Part shown: one piece after another, positions 9,375 through 17,124 of the stretch | How positions within the stretch are numbered: the stretch's first letter is position 1 | Layout of the letters: every line of letters starts with the position of its first letter | Assembly (NCBI RefSeq): GCF_024347335.1 | Contig: NZ_AP025463.1 | Span: 3,162,001 to 3,226,000 of the forward strand | Length of the DNA stretch: 64,000 nucleotides | Source: Vibrio celticus | GTDB lineage: Bacteria; Pseudomonadota; Gammaproteobacteria; Enterobacterales; Vibrionaceae | Direction: 5' to 3' | Made by a program: the position numbers and the translations under genes | Notes under the pieces: model-generated | Told to the model about the DNA's origin: nothing | The model's database searches: none | Seen by the model: only the letters and a program-made list of their open reading frames with translations

Positions 9375-10033
9375 TATCTTTGGTCCTGCACGGAAGAAGG
9401 GCTCGGCACGTTGATAAAGCCTTCAGTCATCAGTTGAATGTTGTGTTCGATTAAACGATTAAGAAATTCTTCATTAATCTCAATCCCATGGATTGCCAAT
9501 AAAGGCGGCGGAGCGATGAAAGGAAACACCATCAAGCTTACATACGAAACACGACACAATTTTGGATCCATGTTCTGTTTTAAGATGCCTTGTTCAACCA
9601 ACTTTTCAAAAATGACATCTTGGGCTGGCTTGGCAACATCGAGGAAAACCTTTTCGAGCAACTCTCTTTGCACTTCAGAAGGAGGCATATTCATCACTTG
9701 GGCTATCAAGCGAGGAAACTTCGGCACCTTGACCATCTCTTTGTAGTAAGTCCGCATTAAATCAAGAAAGTTCTCATGACTGCTTTCTTCAACCAACCTC
9801 TGCATCTGCAATTGCATAGGTCGTAGCGTTTCACGCAGCATCGCTTCAAACAGCCCGGCCTTACTGCCAAAGTAATAACGGATCATCGCAATGTTCACAC
9901 CCGCACGCTCAGCAATCAGGCGCGTCGAGACCTTGTCGTATGGCTGAACGACAAACAGATCACGAGCATGCTCAATCAATAACTGTCGAACATCTAAGTT
10001 CTTTTGAGGTCGCCCCGCTTTTCGTGCCGTCAT
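9374..10033 (-). CDS. TetR/AcrR-family repressor of the RND operon
   Basis: Regulator of 219 residues with an N-terminal TetR helix-turn-helix (about 15-60: STRLIAERAGVNIAMIRYYFGSKAGLFEAML) and a C-terminal ligand domain. It is the first gene of the efflux operon and abuts the adaptor gene. The likely role is autorepression together with repression of the pump, relieved by a pump substrate; this is inferred from gene order and from the palindromes directly upstream of its start. Residues 1-14 are basic (MTARKAGRPQKN), a common N-terminal arm in this family. The Shine-Dalgarno before the ATG is weak. Confidence 0.9.
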   Translation of the reverse strand: MTARKAGRPQKNLDVRQLLIEHARDLFVVQPYDKVSTRLIAERAGVNIAMIRYYFGSKAGLFEAMLRETLRPMQLQMQRLVEESSHENFLDLMRTYYKEMVKVPKFPRLIAQVMNMPPSEVQRELLEKVFLDVAKPAQDVIFEKLVEQGILKQNMDPKLCRVSYVSLMVFPFIAPPPLLAIHGIEINEEFLNRLIEHNIQLMTEGFINVPSPSSVQDQR

Positions 10034-10044
10034 GGCAAAAATCC

Positions 10045-10080
10045 ATCTCTATAATTAATCATCTGATTAATTATAGAGAT
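10045..10080. promoter_or_regulatory. 36-bp perfect palindrome, probable main TetR operator
   Basis: Arms 10045-10061 and 10064-10080 are perfect 17-bp inverted repeats around a TC centre. The core is ATTAATCA-N2-TGATTAAT. It begins 12 bp upstream of the tetR start codon, the usual place for an autorepression operator. On RNA it could also form a hairpin over the ribosome-binding region. Confidence 0.75.
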
Positions 10081-10116
10081 AAACAGGCGTAACAGTAGAA
10101 GATTAATTACTCACCA

Positions 10117-10134
10117 TTTAATCAAGTGATTAAT
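10117..10134. promoter_or_regulatory. Second copy of the operator core
   Basis: TTTAATCA-AG-TGATTAAT matches the core of the 36-bp palindrome at 15 of 16 arm positions. The two centres are 63 bp apart, close to six helical turns, so both face the same side of the helix. A half-site GATTAATT lies at 10101. Confidence 0.65.
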
Positions 10135-10339
10135 TAATTTAGTCACGCTTGTGATTTTTTTGGTGAATCGTTCCATCAAAAAGATTTACTACAAAGTTTT
10201 AACCTACACATAAGCCAAACGATAAACTAACCCCCCAGTACGAAATACTCATTCAGCCGATAACACCAACAAACAACACGCAAGCAGCACAAACCAAACC
10301 AAAACACCGCCAAAGCACGCTGATATTGGATTTTCTTGT

Positions 10340-10368
10340 TTGACGCTCAGAATAAATTGCGGTAAATA
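10340..10368 (+). promoter_or_regulatory. Sigma-70-like promoter of the leucine operon
   Basis: TTGACG at 10340-10345 and TAAATA at 10363-10368 are separated by 17 bp. Transcription would start near 10375, about 28 nt before the leader peptide start, which fits an attenuated amino-acid operon. The stretch 10135-10339 shows no ORF; it is rich in A and C toward 10320. Confidence 0.6.
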
Positions 10369-10402
10369 TGGTGTTAACAGTTTATTTACGGATATTTGTG
10401 TA

Positions 10403-10465
10403 ATGATTTTTTCTTCTTCTCGACTGCTGAAACTTCTCCTTATCGTGAACCAATCGCGCGGGTAA
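10403..10465 (+). CDS. leuL: Leucine operon leader peptide (20 codons)
   Basis: A 20-codon ORF with five leucine codons at positions 8, 9, 11, 12 and 13 (CTG CTG, then CTT CTC CTT after one lysine), followed by Ile and Val. It lies just downstream of a plausible promoter and directly before a terminator-type hairpin and leuA. Its translation senses charged tRNA-Leu: stalling at the leucine run leaves the following RNA free to form the antiterminator. It is too short for routine gene callers. The Shine-Dalgarno is weak (GGAT about 10 bases upstream). Confidence 0.85.
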   Translation: MIFSSSRLLKLLLIVNQSRG

Positions 10466-10519
10466 GTTGTGGGTCAAGAACTACACAAATATTAAAACCC
10501 GCGCTGAGCGGGTTTTTTT
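10456..10519 (+). promoter_or_regulatory. Leucine attenuator (antiterminator and terminator)
   Basis: The terminator is AACCCGC (10496-10502) paired with GCGGGTT (10508-10514), followed by T's to 10519. The competing antiterminator is GCGCGGG at 10456-10462, inside the last leader codons, which is exactly complementary to CCCGCGC at 10498-10504. A ribosome reaching the leader stop at 10463 covers the first arm and allows termination; one stalled at the leucine codons exposes it and prevents termination. Confidence 0.85.
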
Positions 10520-10601
10520 GTAACTGGCACTTTTAAAAGAACATCATTCTTAATAATAATTTGGATAGCAATCGATTCATTATCGATATAAGGAAGCACC
10601 C

Positions 10602-12149
10602 ATGAACGATCAAGTGATAATTTTTGACACGACCTTACGTGATGGCGAGCAAGCGTTGGCAGCAAGCCTTACGGTAAAAGAGAAATTACAGATCGCTTAT
10701 GCACTTGAACGACTGGGTGTAGATGTTATTGAAGCGGGTTTCCCTGTTTCATCGCCAGGCGATTTCGAATCAGTACAAACCATCGCAAAGAATATTAAAG
10801 ATAGCCGCATCTGTGCGCTTTCTCGCGCAGTAGCGAAAGATATCGATGCCGCTGCCGAAGCACTAAAAGTAGCTGATCAGTTCCGTATTCATACCTTCAT
10901 TTCTACATCGACGGTTCACGTACAAGACAAATTACGCCGCAGCTACGACGATGTTGTCGAGATGGCAGTAAAAGCAGTTAAACACGCTCGTAACTACACA
11001 GACGATGTTGAATTCTCTTGTGAAGATGCCGGTCGTACTCCTATCGATAACCTATGTCGCATGGTTGAAGCCGCTATCAACGCTGGCGCAAAAACCATCA
11101 ATATTCCAGACACCGTAGGCTACACAGTACCGAATGAGTTTGGTGGCATTATCCAAACACTATTTGATCGCGTACCAAACATCGATCAGGCGATCATCTC
11201 TGTTCACTGTCACGATGACTTAGGCATGTCGGTTGCGAACTCAATTGCTGCCGTTCAAGCAGGCGCTCGACAAATTGAAGGCACAATTAATGGTATTGGT
11301 GAGCGTGCGGGTAACTGTTCTTTAGAAGAAATCGCAATGATCATCAAAACTCGTCAAGAGCTATTAGGTGTTCATACTGGTTTGGATCATAAAGAGATTC
11401 ACCGTACCAGTAAGTTGGTTAGCCAGCTTTGTCACATGCCAATTCAAGACAACAAGGCAATCGTCGGTGCTAACGCATTCAGCCACTCTTCAGGTATCCA
11501 CCAAGATGGCATGCTTAAGAACAAGAACACTTACGAGATCATGACGCCTGAATCTATTGGTTTGAAAAACAAAGCTTTGAACCTAACCAGCCGTAGTGGT
11601 CGTGCAGCCGTTAAGAGCCACATGGACGCAATGGGCTACAAAGACAATGAGTACAACCTAGATTCATTGTACGAAGACTTCTTGAAACTGGCTGACCGTA
11701 AAGGCCAAGTATTCGATTACGATCTAGAAGCACTAATGCACTTCGCAAATCTACGTGACGAAGATGACTTCTATAAACTTAACTACCTAAGCGTACAATC
11801 TGGTAGTGTTATGTCTACCACCAGCATCAAGTTGCAATGTGGTGATGAAGAGAAATGCGAAGCGGCTGTCGGTAATGGACCGGTTGATGCTTTATACCAA
11901 TGTATCTACCGCTTAACGGGTTACGAAATTGCATTGGATAAATTCGACCTTACCGCGAAAGGTGAAGGCGAAGATGGCCTAGGCCAAGCTGATATTATTG
12001 CTAACTATAAAGGCCGCAAGTACCACGGCACTGGCGTTTCAACGGATATCGTTGAGGCCTCTGGTCAAGCGCTATTGCATGTTATCAATAGCATTCAACG
12101 TGCAGATACCATCGCTGAAATGAAGCAGCAAAGAATCGCAACCGTTTAA
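10602..12149 (+). CDS. leuA: 2-isopropylmalate synthase
   Basis: Catalyses condensation of acetyl-CoA with 2-oxoisovalerate, the first committed step of leucine synthesis. Length 515 matches the enteric enzyme (about 523). The N-terminal TIM barrel carries TTLRDGEQA (residues about 10-18) and the metal-binding HCHDDLG and HSSGIHQDG segments; the C-terminal domain is the leucine-feedback regulatory domain. It is preceded by AAGGAAG. First structural gene of leuABCD, controlled by the upstream leader and attenuator. Confidence 0.98.
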   Translation: MNDQVIIFDTTLRDGEQALAASLTVKEKLQIAYALERLGVDVIEAGFPVSSPGDFESVQTIAKNIKDSRICALSRAVAKDIDAAAEALKVADQFRIHTFISTSTVHVQDKLRRSYDDVVEMAVKAVKHARNYTDDVEFSCEDAGRTPIDNLCRMVEAAINAGAKTINIPDTVGYTVPNEFGGIIQTLFDRVPNIDQAIISVHCHDDLGMSVANSIAAVQAGARQIEGTINGIGERAGNCSLEEIAMIIKTRQELLGVHTGLDHKEIHRTSKLVSQLCHMPIQDNKAIVGANAFSHSSGIHQDGMLKNKNTYEIMTPESIGLKNKALNLTSRSGRAAVKSHMDAMGYKDNEYNLDSLYEDFLKLADRKGQVFDYDLEALMHFANLRDEDDFYKLNYLSVQSGSVMSTTSIKLQCGDEEKCEAAVGNGPVDALYQCIYRLTGYEIALDKFDLTAKGEGEDGLGQADIIANYKGRKYHGTGVSTDIVEASGQALLHVINSIQRADTIAEMKQQRIATV

Positions 12150-12165
12150 GCACCCAATAACAGAG

Positions 12166-12194
12166 CCCTAGAGCCGCTGTTGTTGGCTTTAGGG
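12166..12194 (+). other. Intercistronic hairpin between leuA and leuB
   Basis: CCCTAGAGCC pairs with GGCTTTAGGG (one G-U) around a 9-nt loop. No T-run follows, so this is more likely an RNA stability or processing element, or a weak pause, than a full terminator. Confidence 0.5.
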
Positions 12195-12246
12195 ACAAAA
12201 TTTAAAACGAGCGAAAGAGCTCAGTAACAAGAATTAAAGGATTAAC

Positions 12247-13338
12247 ATGACTGATAAATCATACAAGATTGCCGTACTACCTGGTGATGGCATTGGCCCA
12301 GAAGTAATGCAGCAAGCACACAAAGTGCTAGACGCGATTGAAAAAAAGCACGCGATTAGCTTTTCTCGTGAAGAGTATGATGTTGGTGGTATCGCCATTG
12401 ATAACCACGGCTGTCCACTTCCAGAAGCGACAGTAACAGGCTGTGAAGAATCTGACGCTGTACTATTTGGTTCGGTTGGCGGCCCTAAATGGGAACACCT
12501 TCCACCAAACGATCAACCAGAGCGTGGTGCCCTACTTCCTCTACGTAAGCACTTCCAACTGTTCTGTAACCTACGTCCTGCCCAAATCCACAAGGGTTTA
12601 GAGTCTTTCTCTCCTCTACGTGCTGATATCTCAGGCAACGGGTTCGACATCGTTGTTGTTCGTGAACTAACCGGCGGTATCTACTTCGGCCAACCTAAAG
12701 GTCGTGAAGGCGAAGGCGCAACTGAGAAAGCTTTTGATACAGAGGTTTACCACCGTTACGAAATCGAACGTATTGCAAAGATTGCGTTTGAATCTGCACG
12801 TCTACGTAACAAAAACGTTTACTCAATCGACAAAGCAAACGTTCTGCAGAGCTCTATCTTATGGCGTGAAGTGGTTGAAGAAATCGCAAAAGATTACCCA
12901 GATGTCACGCTAAACCACATGTACATCGACAACGCGACCATGCAGCTAATCAAAGACCCATCTCAGTTTGACGTAATGCTATGTTCAAACATCTTTGGTG
13001 ACATCATCTCTGATGAGTGCGCAATGATCACAGGCTCTATGGGTATGCTTCCTTCTGCAAGCTTAAACGAAAGTAACTTCGGTCTATACGAACCAGCGGG
13101 CGGCAGTGCTCCAGATATCGCAGGCAAGAACATCGCAAACCCAGTTGCACAAATTCTTTCTGCAGCGCTAATGCTTCGTTACAGCCTAGGCGAAGAAGCG
13201 GCAGCACAAGACATTGAAACAGCGGTATCTAAAGCGCTTTCAGCAGGGGAGCTAACAGCAGACCTTGCAGGTGAGAACCAAGCGCTTACTACCTCTGAAA
13301 TGGGTGACAAGATCGCTGAGTACATCTTAGCTTCATAA
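12247..13338 (+). CDS. leuB: 3-isopropylmalate dehydrogenase
   Basis: NAD-dependent oxidative decarboxylase converting 3-isopropylmalate to 2-oxoisocaproate in leucine synthesis. The 363-residue protein begins IAVLPGDGIGPEVM and keeps the substrate-binding arginine segments (LLPLRKHFQLFCNLRP), the ELTGGIYFG loop, and SCD-type metal ligands in CSNIFGDIISDE. The NAD loop GLYEPAGGSAPDIAGKN is intact. It lies 97 bp after leuA, with a hairpin in the gap, and is followed by leuC in the same direction. Confidence 0.98.
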   Translation: MTDKSYKIAVLPGDGIGPEVMQQAHKVLDAIEKKHAISFSREEYDVGGIAIDNHGCPLPEATVTGCEESDAVLFGSVGGPKWEHLPPNDQPERGALLPLRKHFQLFCNLRPAQIHKGLESFSPLRADISGNGFDIVVVRELTGGIYFGQPKGREGEGATEKAFDTEVYHRYEIERIAKIAFESARLRNKNVYSIDKANVLQSSILWREVVEEIAKDYPDVTLNHMYIDNATMQLIKDPSQFDVMLCSNIFGDIISDECAMITGSMGMLPSASLNESNFGLYEPAGGSAPDIAGKNIANPVAQILSAALMLRYSLGEEAAAQDIETAVSKALSAGELTADLAGENQALTTSEMGDKIAEYILAS

Positions 13339-13381
13339 GCTAAATGCTCCGATTAGAAGCAAGTACATAAGAATAATATCA

Positions 13382-13413
13382 AGCCAAGTCAGCGTAAACC
13401 GCATGACTTGGCT
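13382..13413 (+). other. Intercistronic hairpin between leuB and leuC
   Basis: A perfect 10-bp stem (AGCCAAGTCA with TGACTTGGCT) encloses a 12-nt loop in the 117-bp gap. No T-run follows. It may stabilise the upstream mRNA or modulate expression of the distal genes. Confidence 0.5.
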
Positions 13414-13455
13414 CGAAACAAACACTGGGACTGATGCTCCCAAGGAAGAAAAGCT

Positions 13456-14868
13456 ATGTCGACAAACCAGCAAGCAAAAACCTTATACGAAAAAGTTTAC
13501 GACGCGCACGTTGCAGTAGCAGCAGAAGGCGAAAATCCGATCCTTTACATCGACCGTCACCTAGTCCACGAAGTAACGTCACCACAAGCCTTTGATGGTC
13601 TGCGTGAAAAAGGCCGTAAAGTTCGCCAAGTAGGCAAAACTTTTGCGACCATGGATCACAACGTATCGACACAAACTAAAGACATCAACGCTTCTGGTGA
13701 GATGGCTCGTATCCAAATGGAAACGCTATCGAAGAACTGTGAAGAGTTTGGTGTCACGCTTTACGATCTAAACCACAAATACCAAGGTATTGTGCACGTA
13801 ATGGGCCCTGAGCTAGGTATTACGCTACCGGGAATGACCATCGTATGTGGTGACTCACACACGGCTACACACGGTGCATTTGGCTCACTAGCATTCGGTA
13901 TCGGTACTTCAGAAGTTGAGCACGTTCTAGCTACGCAAACACTAAAACAAGCTCGTGCTAAAACGATGAAGATCGAAGTAAAAGGCAAGGTTGCTCCAGG
14001 CATCACTGCAAAAGATATCGTGTTAGCGATCATCGGTAAAACTACAGCTGCAGGCGGTACTGGCTACGTTGTGGAATTCTGTGGTGAGGCAATTACAGAC
14101 CTTACGATGGAAGGTCGTATGACGGTATGTAACATGGCTATCGAGCTTGGTGCTAAAGCAGGTCTAATTGCCCCTGATGCAACGACATACGAGTACATTA
14201 AAGGTCGTAAGTTCTCTCCACAAGGCCAAGACTTAGAAGCGGCAATCGAATACTGGGATACATTGAAAACCGATGCTGATGCAGAGTTCGATGCGGTTGT
14301 TACATTAGAAGCAGCAGACATTAAACCACAAGTTACTTGGGGTACTAACCCAGGTCAGGTTATCTCGGTAGACACGCCAATCCCTGCACCAGAAAGCTTC
14401 GCTGACCCTGTTGAAAAAGCATCTGCAGAAAAAGCGCTGGCTTACATGGGCCTTGAAGCCGGTAAATCTCTATCTGATTACAACGTAGATAAAGTGTTCG
14501 TGGGTTCTTGTACTAACTCGCGTATCGAAGACATGCGTGCAGCAGCAGCGGTAGCGAAAGGCCGTCAAGTAGCGAAACATGTTCAAGCGCTTATCGTTCC
14601 GGGTTCAGAGCAAGTTAAAGCACAAGCTGAAGCTGAAGGCCTAGATAAGATCTTCATCGAAGCAGGCTTTGAATGGCGTTTACCAGGCTGTTCTATGTGT
14701 CTTGCTATGAACAACGACCGTCTAGGTCCACAAGAGCGCTGTGCTTCTACATCAAACCGTAACTTTGAAGGTCGCCAAGGCCGTGATGGTCGTACGCACC
14801 TAGTTAGCCCAGCAATGGCAGCCGCAGCGGCAATCGCTGGTCACTTTGTCGATATTCGTGAACTTTAA
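13456..14868 (+). CDS. leuC: 3-isopropylmalate dehydratase large subunit
   Basis: Aconitase-family large subunit that isomerises 2- to 3-isopropylmalate together with LeuD. The 4Fe-4S ligands are visible as C352 (GSCTNSR), C412 and C415 (LPGCSMCLAM). The CGDSHTATHGAFG segment near residue 132 is a conserved active-site stretch. Length 470 is close to the enteric enzyme. The start follows AAGGAAGAAAAGCT. LeuD begins 14 bp after its stop, so the two subunits are cotranslated in order. Confidence 0.98.
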   Translation: MSTNQQAKTLYEKVYDAHVAVAAEGENPILYIDRHLVHEVTSPQAFDGLREKGRKVRQVGKTFATMDHNVSTQTKDINASGEMARIQMETLSKNCEEFGVTLYDLNHKYQGIVHVMGPELGITLPGMTIVCGDSHTATHGAFGSLAFGIGTSEVEHVLATQTLKQARAKTMKIEVKGKVAPGITAKDIVLAIIGKTTAAGGTGYVVEFCGEAITDLTMEGRMTVCNMAIELGAKAGLIAPDATTYEYIKGRKFSPQGQDLEAAIEYWDTLKTDADAEFDAVVTLEAADIKPQVTWGTNPGQVISVDTPIPAPESFADPVEKASAEKALAYMGLEAGKSLSDYNVDKVFVGSCTNSRIEDMRAAAAVAKGRQVAKHVQALIVPGSEQVKAQAEAEGLDKIFIEAGFEWRLPGCSMCLAMNNDRLGPQERCASTSNRNFEGRQGRDGRTHLVSPAMAAAAAIAGHFVDIREL

Positions 14869-14882
14869 TTAGAGGATTTAAC

Positions 14883-15485
14883 ATGTCAGGTTTTCAACAA
14901 CACACCGGATTAGTCGTTCCTCTAGATACGGCCAACATCGATACTGATGCGATCATTCCAAAGCAGTTTCTACAGAAAGTAAACCGCATCGGTTTTGGTA
15001 AACACTTGTTCCACGATTGGCGCTTCCTAGATGACGCAGGCCAACAACCAAACCCTGAGTTTGTAATGAACGAAGCTCGCTACCAAGGCGCTTCAATTCT
15101 ACTGGCTCGTGAGAACTTTGGTTGTGGTTCATCTCGTGAACACGCACCTTGGGCGCTTGCCGATTACGGTATCCAAGTGATGATTGCGCCAAGCTTTGCT
15201 GACATCTTCTACGGTAACTCAATCAACAACCAAATGGTGCCCGTTCGATTGACTGAGCAAGAAGTGGATGAGCTATTCCAATTCGTTGAAGCGAATGAAG
15301 GTGCAGAAATTACGGTTGATCTAGAAGCAATGAAAGTTAGCGCGAACGGCAAAGAGTACTCGTTTGAAATTGATGAGTTCCGTCGTCACTGCTTACTGAA
15401 TGGTTTAGATAATATCGGCCTTACACTTCAACACGCCGATAAGATTTCAGAGTTTGAAGCTAAGATTCCTAGCTTCCTAAAATAA
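14883..15485 (+). CDS. leuD: 3-isopropylmalate dehydratase small subunit
   Basis: Small subunit, 200 residues, forming the swivelling aconitase domain that completes the LeuCD active site. The conserved DTDAIIPKQFL near residue 21 and GCGSSREHAPWAL near residue 80 are present. AGAGGA precedes the ATG. It is the last gene of the leucine operon and is followed by a strong terminator. Confidence 0.98.
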   Translation: MSGFQQHTGLVVPLDTANIDTDAIIPKQFLQKVNRIGFGKHLFHDWRFLDDAGQQPNPEFVMNEARYQGASILLARENFGCGSSREHAPWALADYGIQVMIAPSFADIFYGNSINNQMVPVRLTEQEVDELFQFVEANEGAEITVDLEAMKVSANGKEYSFEIDEFRRHCLLNGLDNIGLTLQHADKISEFEAKIPSFLK

Positions 15486-15507
15486 TGAGACGTTTCTGAA
15501 TAAATCT

Positions 15508-15536
15508 AAAGGTTGGCCAAGTGCCAACCTTTTTTA
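15508..15536 (+). terminator. Terminator of the leucine operon
   Basis: AAAGGTTGGC (15508-15517) pairs with GCCAACCTTT around a 5-nt loop and is followed by T's, 23 bp past the leuD stop. Confidence 0.9.
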
Positions 15537-15641
15537 TTTGTCTAAGCTTTTAACTTAACTTCATATGTTTATTTAAATGAAGAGCACTGAAAGAAAATGG
15601 TAAGCCATAAGGTCTTAGTAGTCAGTCATCAGGAGAATGCC

Positions 15642-16424
15642 ATGAAACAACTACTTTTTATTGTCAGCCTACTTTTCTCAACCTTAGCTTGGTCTGCGCC
15701 TAAATCCGATCTTTGGCCATACTGGAACCAAAGCGACGAAACCAATCTAGAACAGGTATCTCATCAAGATTGGCAGCAATTCCTCGATAGCTACTTGGTT
15801 AAACAGGGGCAAAATACGTTAGTTCGCTATAAAGCGGTGAACACTGCCGATAAGACAAAACTTAAGCAATACATCAAGCAACTCGAACAGGTGAATCCGC
15901 TCAACTTTTCAAAAGCGGAGCAATATGCCTATTGGGTTAATCTATATAACGCCGTGACTGTCGATTTGATTCTTGATGCCTACCCGATCAAATCCATAAC
16001 TAAACTTGGCGGACTATTTAGTTTCGGGCCGTGGGGAGATGATGTGGTAGTCGTTAACGGGAAATCACTGACACTCAATGACATTGAACACCGAATCCTC
16101 AGACCGATTTGGCAAGACCCTCGTACGCATTATGCAGTGAACTGTGCCAGCCTAGGTTGCCCTAACTTACAACCTGACGCTTTTACCTCTGACAATATTG
16201 AAACCTTGCTAGAGCAAGCTGCAACTGAGTTTGTAAGCAGTGACAAAGGCGTACTGGAAACAAATAACAAGCTTCAAATATCATCGATTTACGAATGGTT
16301 TGCTGTGGATTTTGGTACGAAGAAACAACTTATTCGTCACTTAGAACAATATCGAACTCAACCTGTAACGAATACTCAAAACATCAGTTATGAATACGAT
16401 TGGTCGCTCAACCAAGCAAACTAG
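15642..16424 (+). CDS. DUF547 domain protein, secreted
   Basis: Protein of unknown function with a DUF547 domain. The start at 15642 is chosen because AGGAG lies six bases upstream and it begins a clean signal peptide (MKQLLFIVSLLFSTLAWS, cleavage before APKSD); a 15-residue longer reading from 15597 would bury the signal. The mature part, about 240 residues, contains the DUF547 hallmarks YAYWVNLYNAVTVDLIL and NCASLGCPNLQPDAF, the latter with two cysteines four apart and a preceding histidine that could form a catalytic or metal site. It is a monocistronic gene after the leu terminator, converging on the DUF924 gene. Periplasmic location is inferred from the signal. Confidence 0.85.
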   Translation: MKQLLFIVSLLFSTLAWSAPKSDLWPYWNQSDETNLEQVSHQDWQQFLDSYLVKQGQNTLVRYKAVNTADKTKLKQYIKQLEQVNPLNFSKAEQYAYWVNLYNAVTVDLILDAYPIKSITKLGGLFSFGPWGDDVVVVNGKSLTLNDIEHRILRPIWQDPRTHYAVNCASLGCPNLQPDAFTSDNIETLLEQAATEFVSSDKGVLETNNKLQISSIYEWFAVDFGTKKQLIRHLEQYRTQPVTNTQNISYEYDWSLNQAN

Positions 16425-16521
16425 CTCTAAGGCTAAAATTCATTACTAAAGTAAAAAAAAGAGGCGAGAGTTTTTTATTTACCTCTAACCTCTTCTCAAT
16501 TCTTTGACCGTATTTCTACGA

Positions 16522-17067
16522 TTAAAAGCTTGAGCCCGGTTGCTGCAAGAATTCAATTTCTTCAGGAGTCGAAGCTCGCCCTAACACCTCATTACGGTGA
16601 GGGTAGCGACCAAATCGCTCAATGATAACTTTGTGCTTAAACTCAAAATCCAAATTATGTTCTAATCCCGTTTGAGAAAAGAGTTCCACGGCTTGTTCAT
16701 GGACTAACAAAGATTCACTGTGCATATAAGGCATATACAGGAAGCTTTTCTGTTGCTCGTTAAGCTGGTGATCAAAACCACCCGCTACCGCCTCTTGGGC
16801 TAGAGCCAACGCCATCGGATCAGAAGAAAATGCTGTCGGGCTGTTTCTACCTATATTTCGAGAAAACTGATCAAGTACGATAATCTCAGCCAATCGCCCT
16901 TGCGCAGTTTGGCGCCACTCAAATAGCTCGCCTTGAATGGCTGCTTTATGCAATTCAGAAAATCGAGACTCTATCAAAGTGTCAATCTCGGCGCCGCCAG
17001 TGAACCAATCTTTAGGCGTCAACTCATCGAACCAAAACTCTAGAACATCCTGATACATTACCGTCAT
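16522..17067 (-). CDS. DUF924 family protein
   Basis: Cytoplasmic alpha-helical protein of 181 residues, DUF924/YPO3518-like, with TPR-like predicted fold. It begins VLEFWFDELTPKDWFTGG and carries the family's ARG/LAEIIVLDQFSRNI segment and the HSESL motif near residue 110. AGGGA lies six bases before the ATG. The biochemical role is unknown. It lies downstream of djlA on the same strand, but the djlA terminator separates them, so it is probably expressed mainly from its own promoter. Confidence 0.85.
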   Translation of the reverse strand: MTVMYQDVLEFWFDELTPKDWFTGGAEIDTLIESRFSELHKAAIQGELFEWRQTAQGRLAEIIVLDQFSRNIGRNSPTAFSSDPMALALAQEAVAGGFDHQLNEQQKSFLYMPYMHSESLLVHEQAVELFSQTGLEHNLDFEFKHKVIIERFGRYPHRNEVLGRASTPEEIEFLQQPGSSF

Positions 17068-17079
17068 ATAATTCCCTTT

Positions 17080-17113
17080 AATAAAAAACCGAGTAACTTT
17101 GTTATTACTCGGT
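17080..17113 (-). terminator. Terminator of djlA
   Basis: ACCGAGTAA (17088-17096) pairs with TTACTCGGT (17105-17113) around an 8-nt loop, followed by six T on the minus strand, 11 bp beyond the djlA stop. Confidence 0.85.
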
Positions 17114-17124
17114 CTAGTGTTCGA

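Noticed and set aside
8040..10140. Possible integron or transposon ends around the efflux operon
   Set aside because: No direct target repeats, integrase or recombination site could be seen at either border.
16440..16500. Bidirectional terminator between the DUF547 and DUF924 genes
   Set aside because: GAGG/CCTC arms are short and interrupted, with several competing pairings; not a convincing stem.
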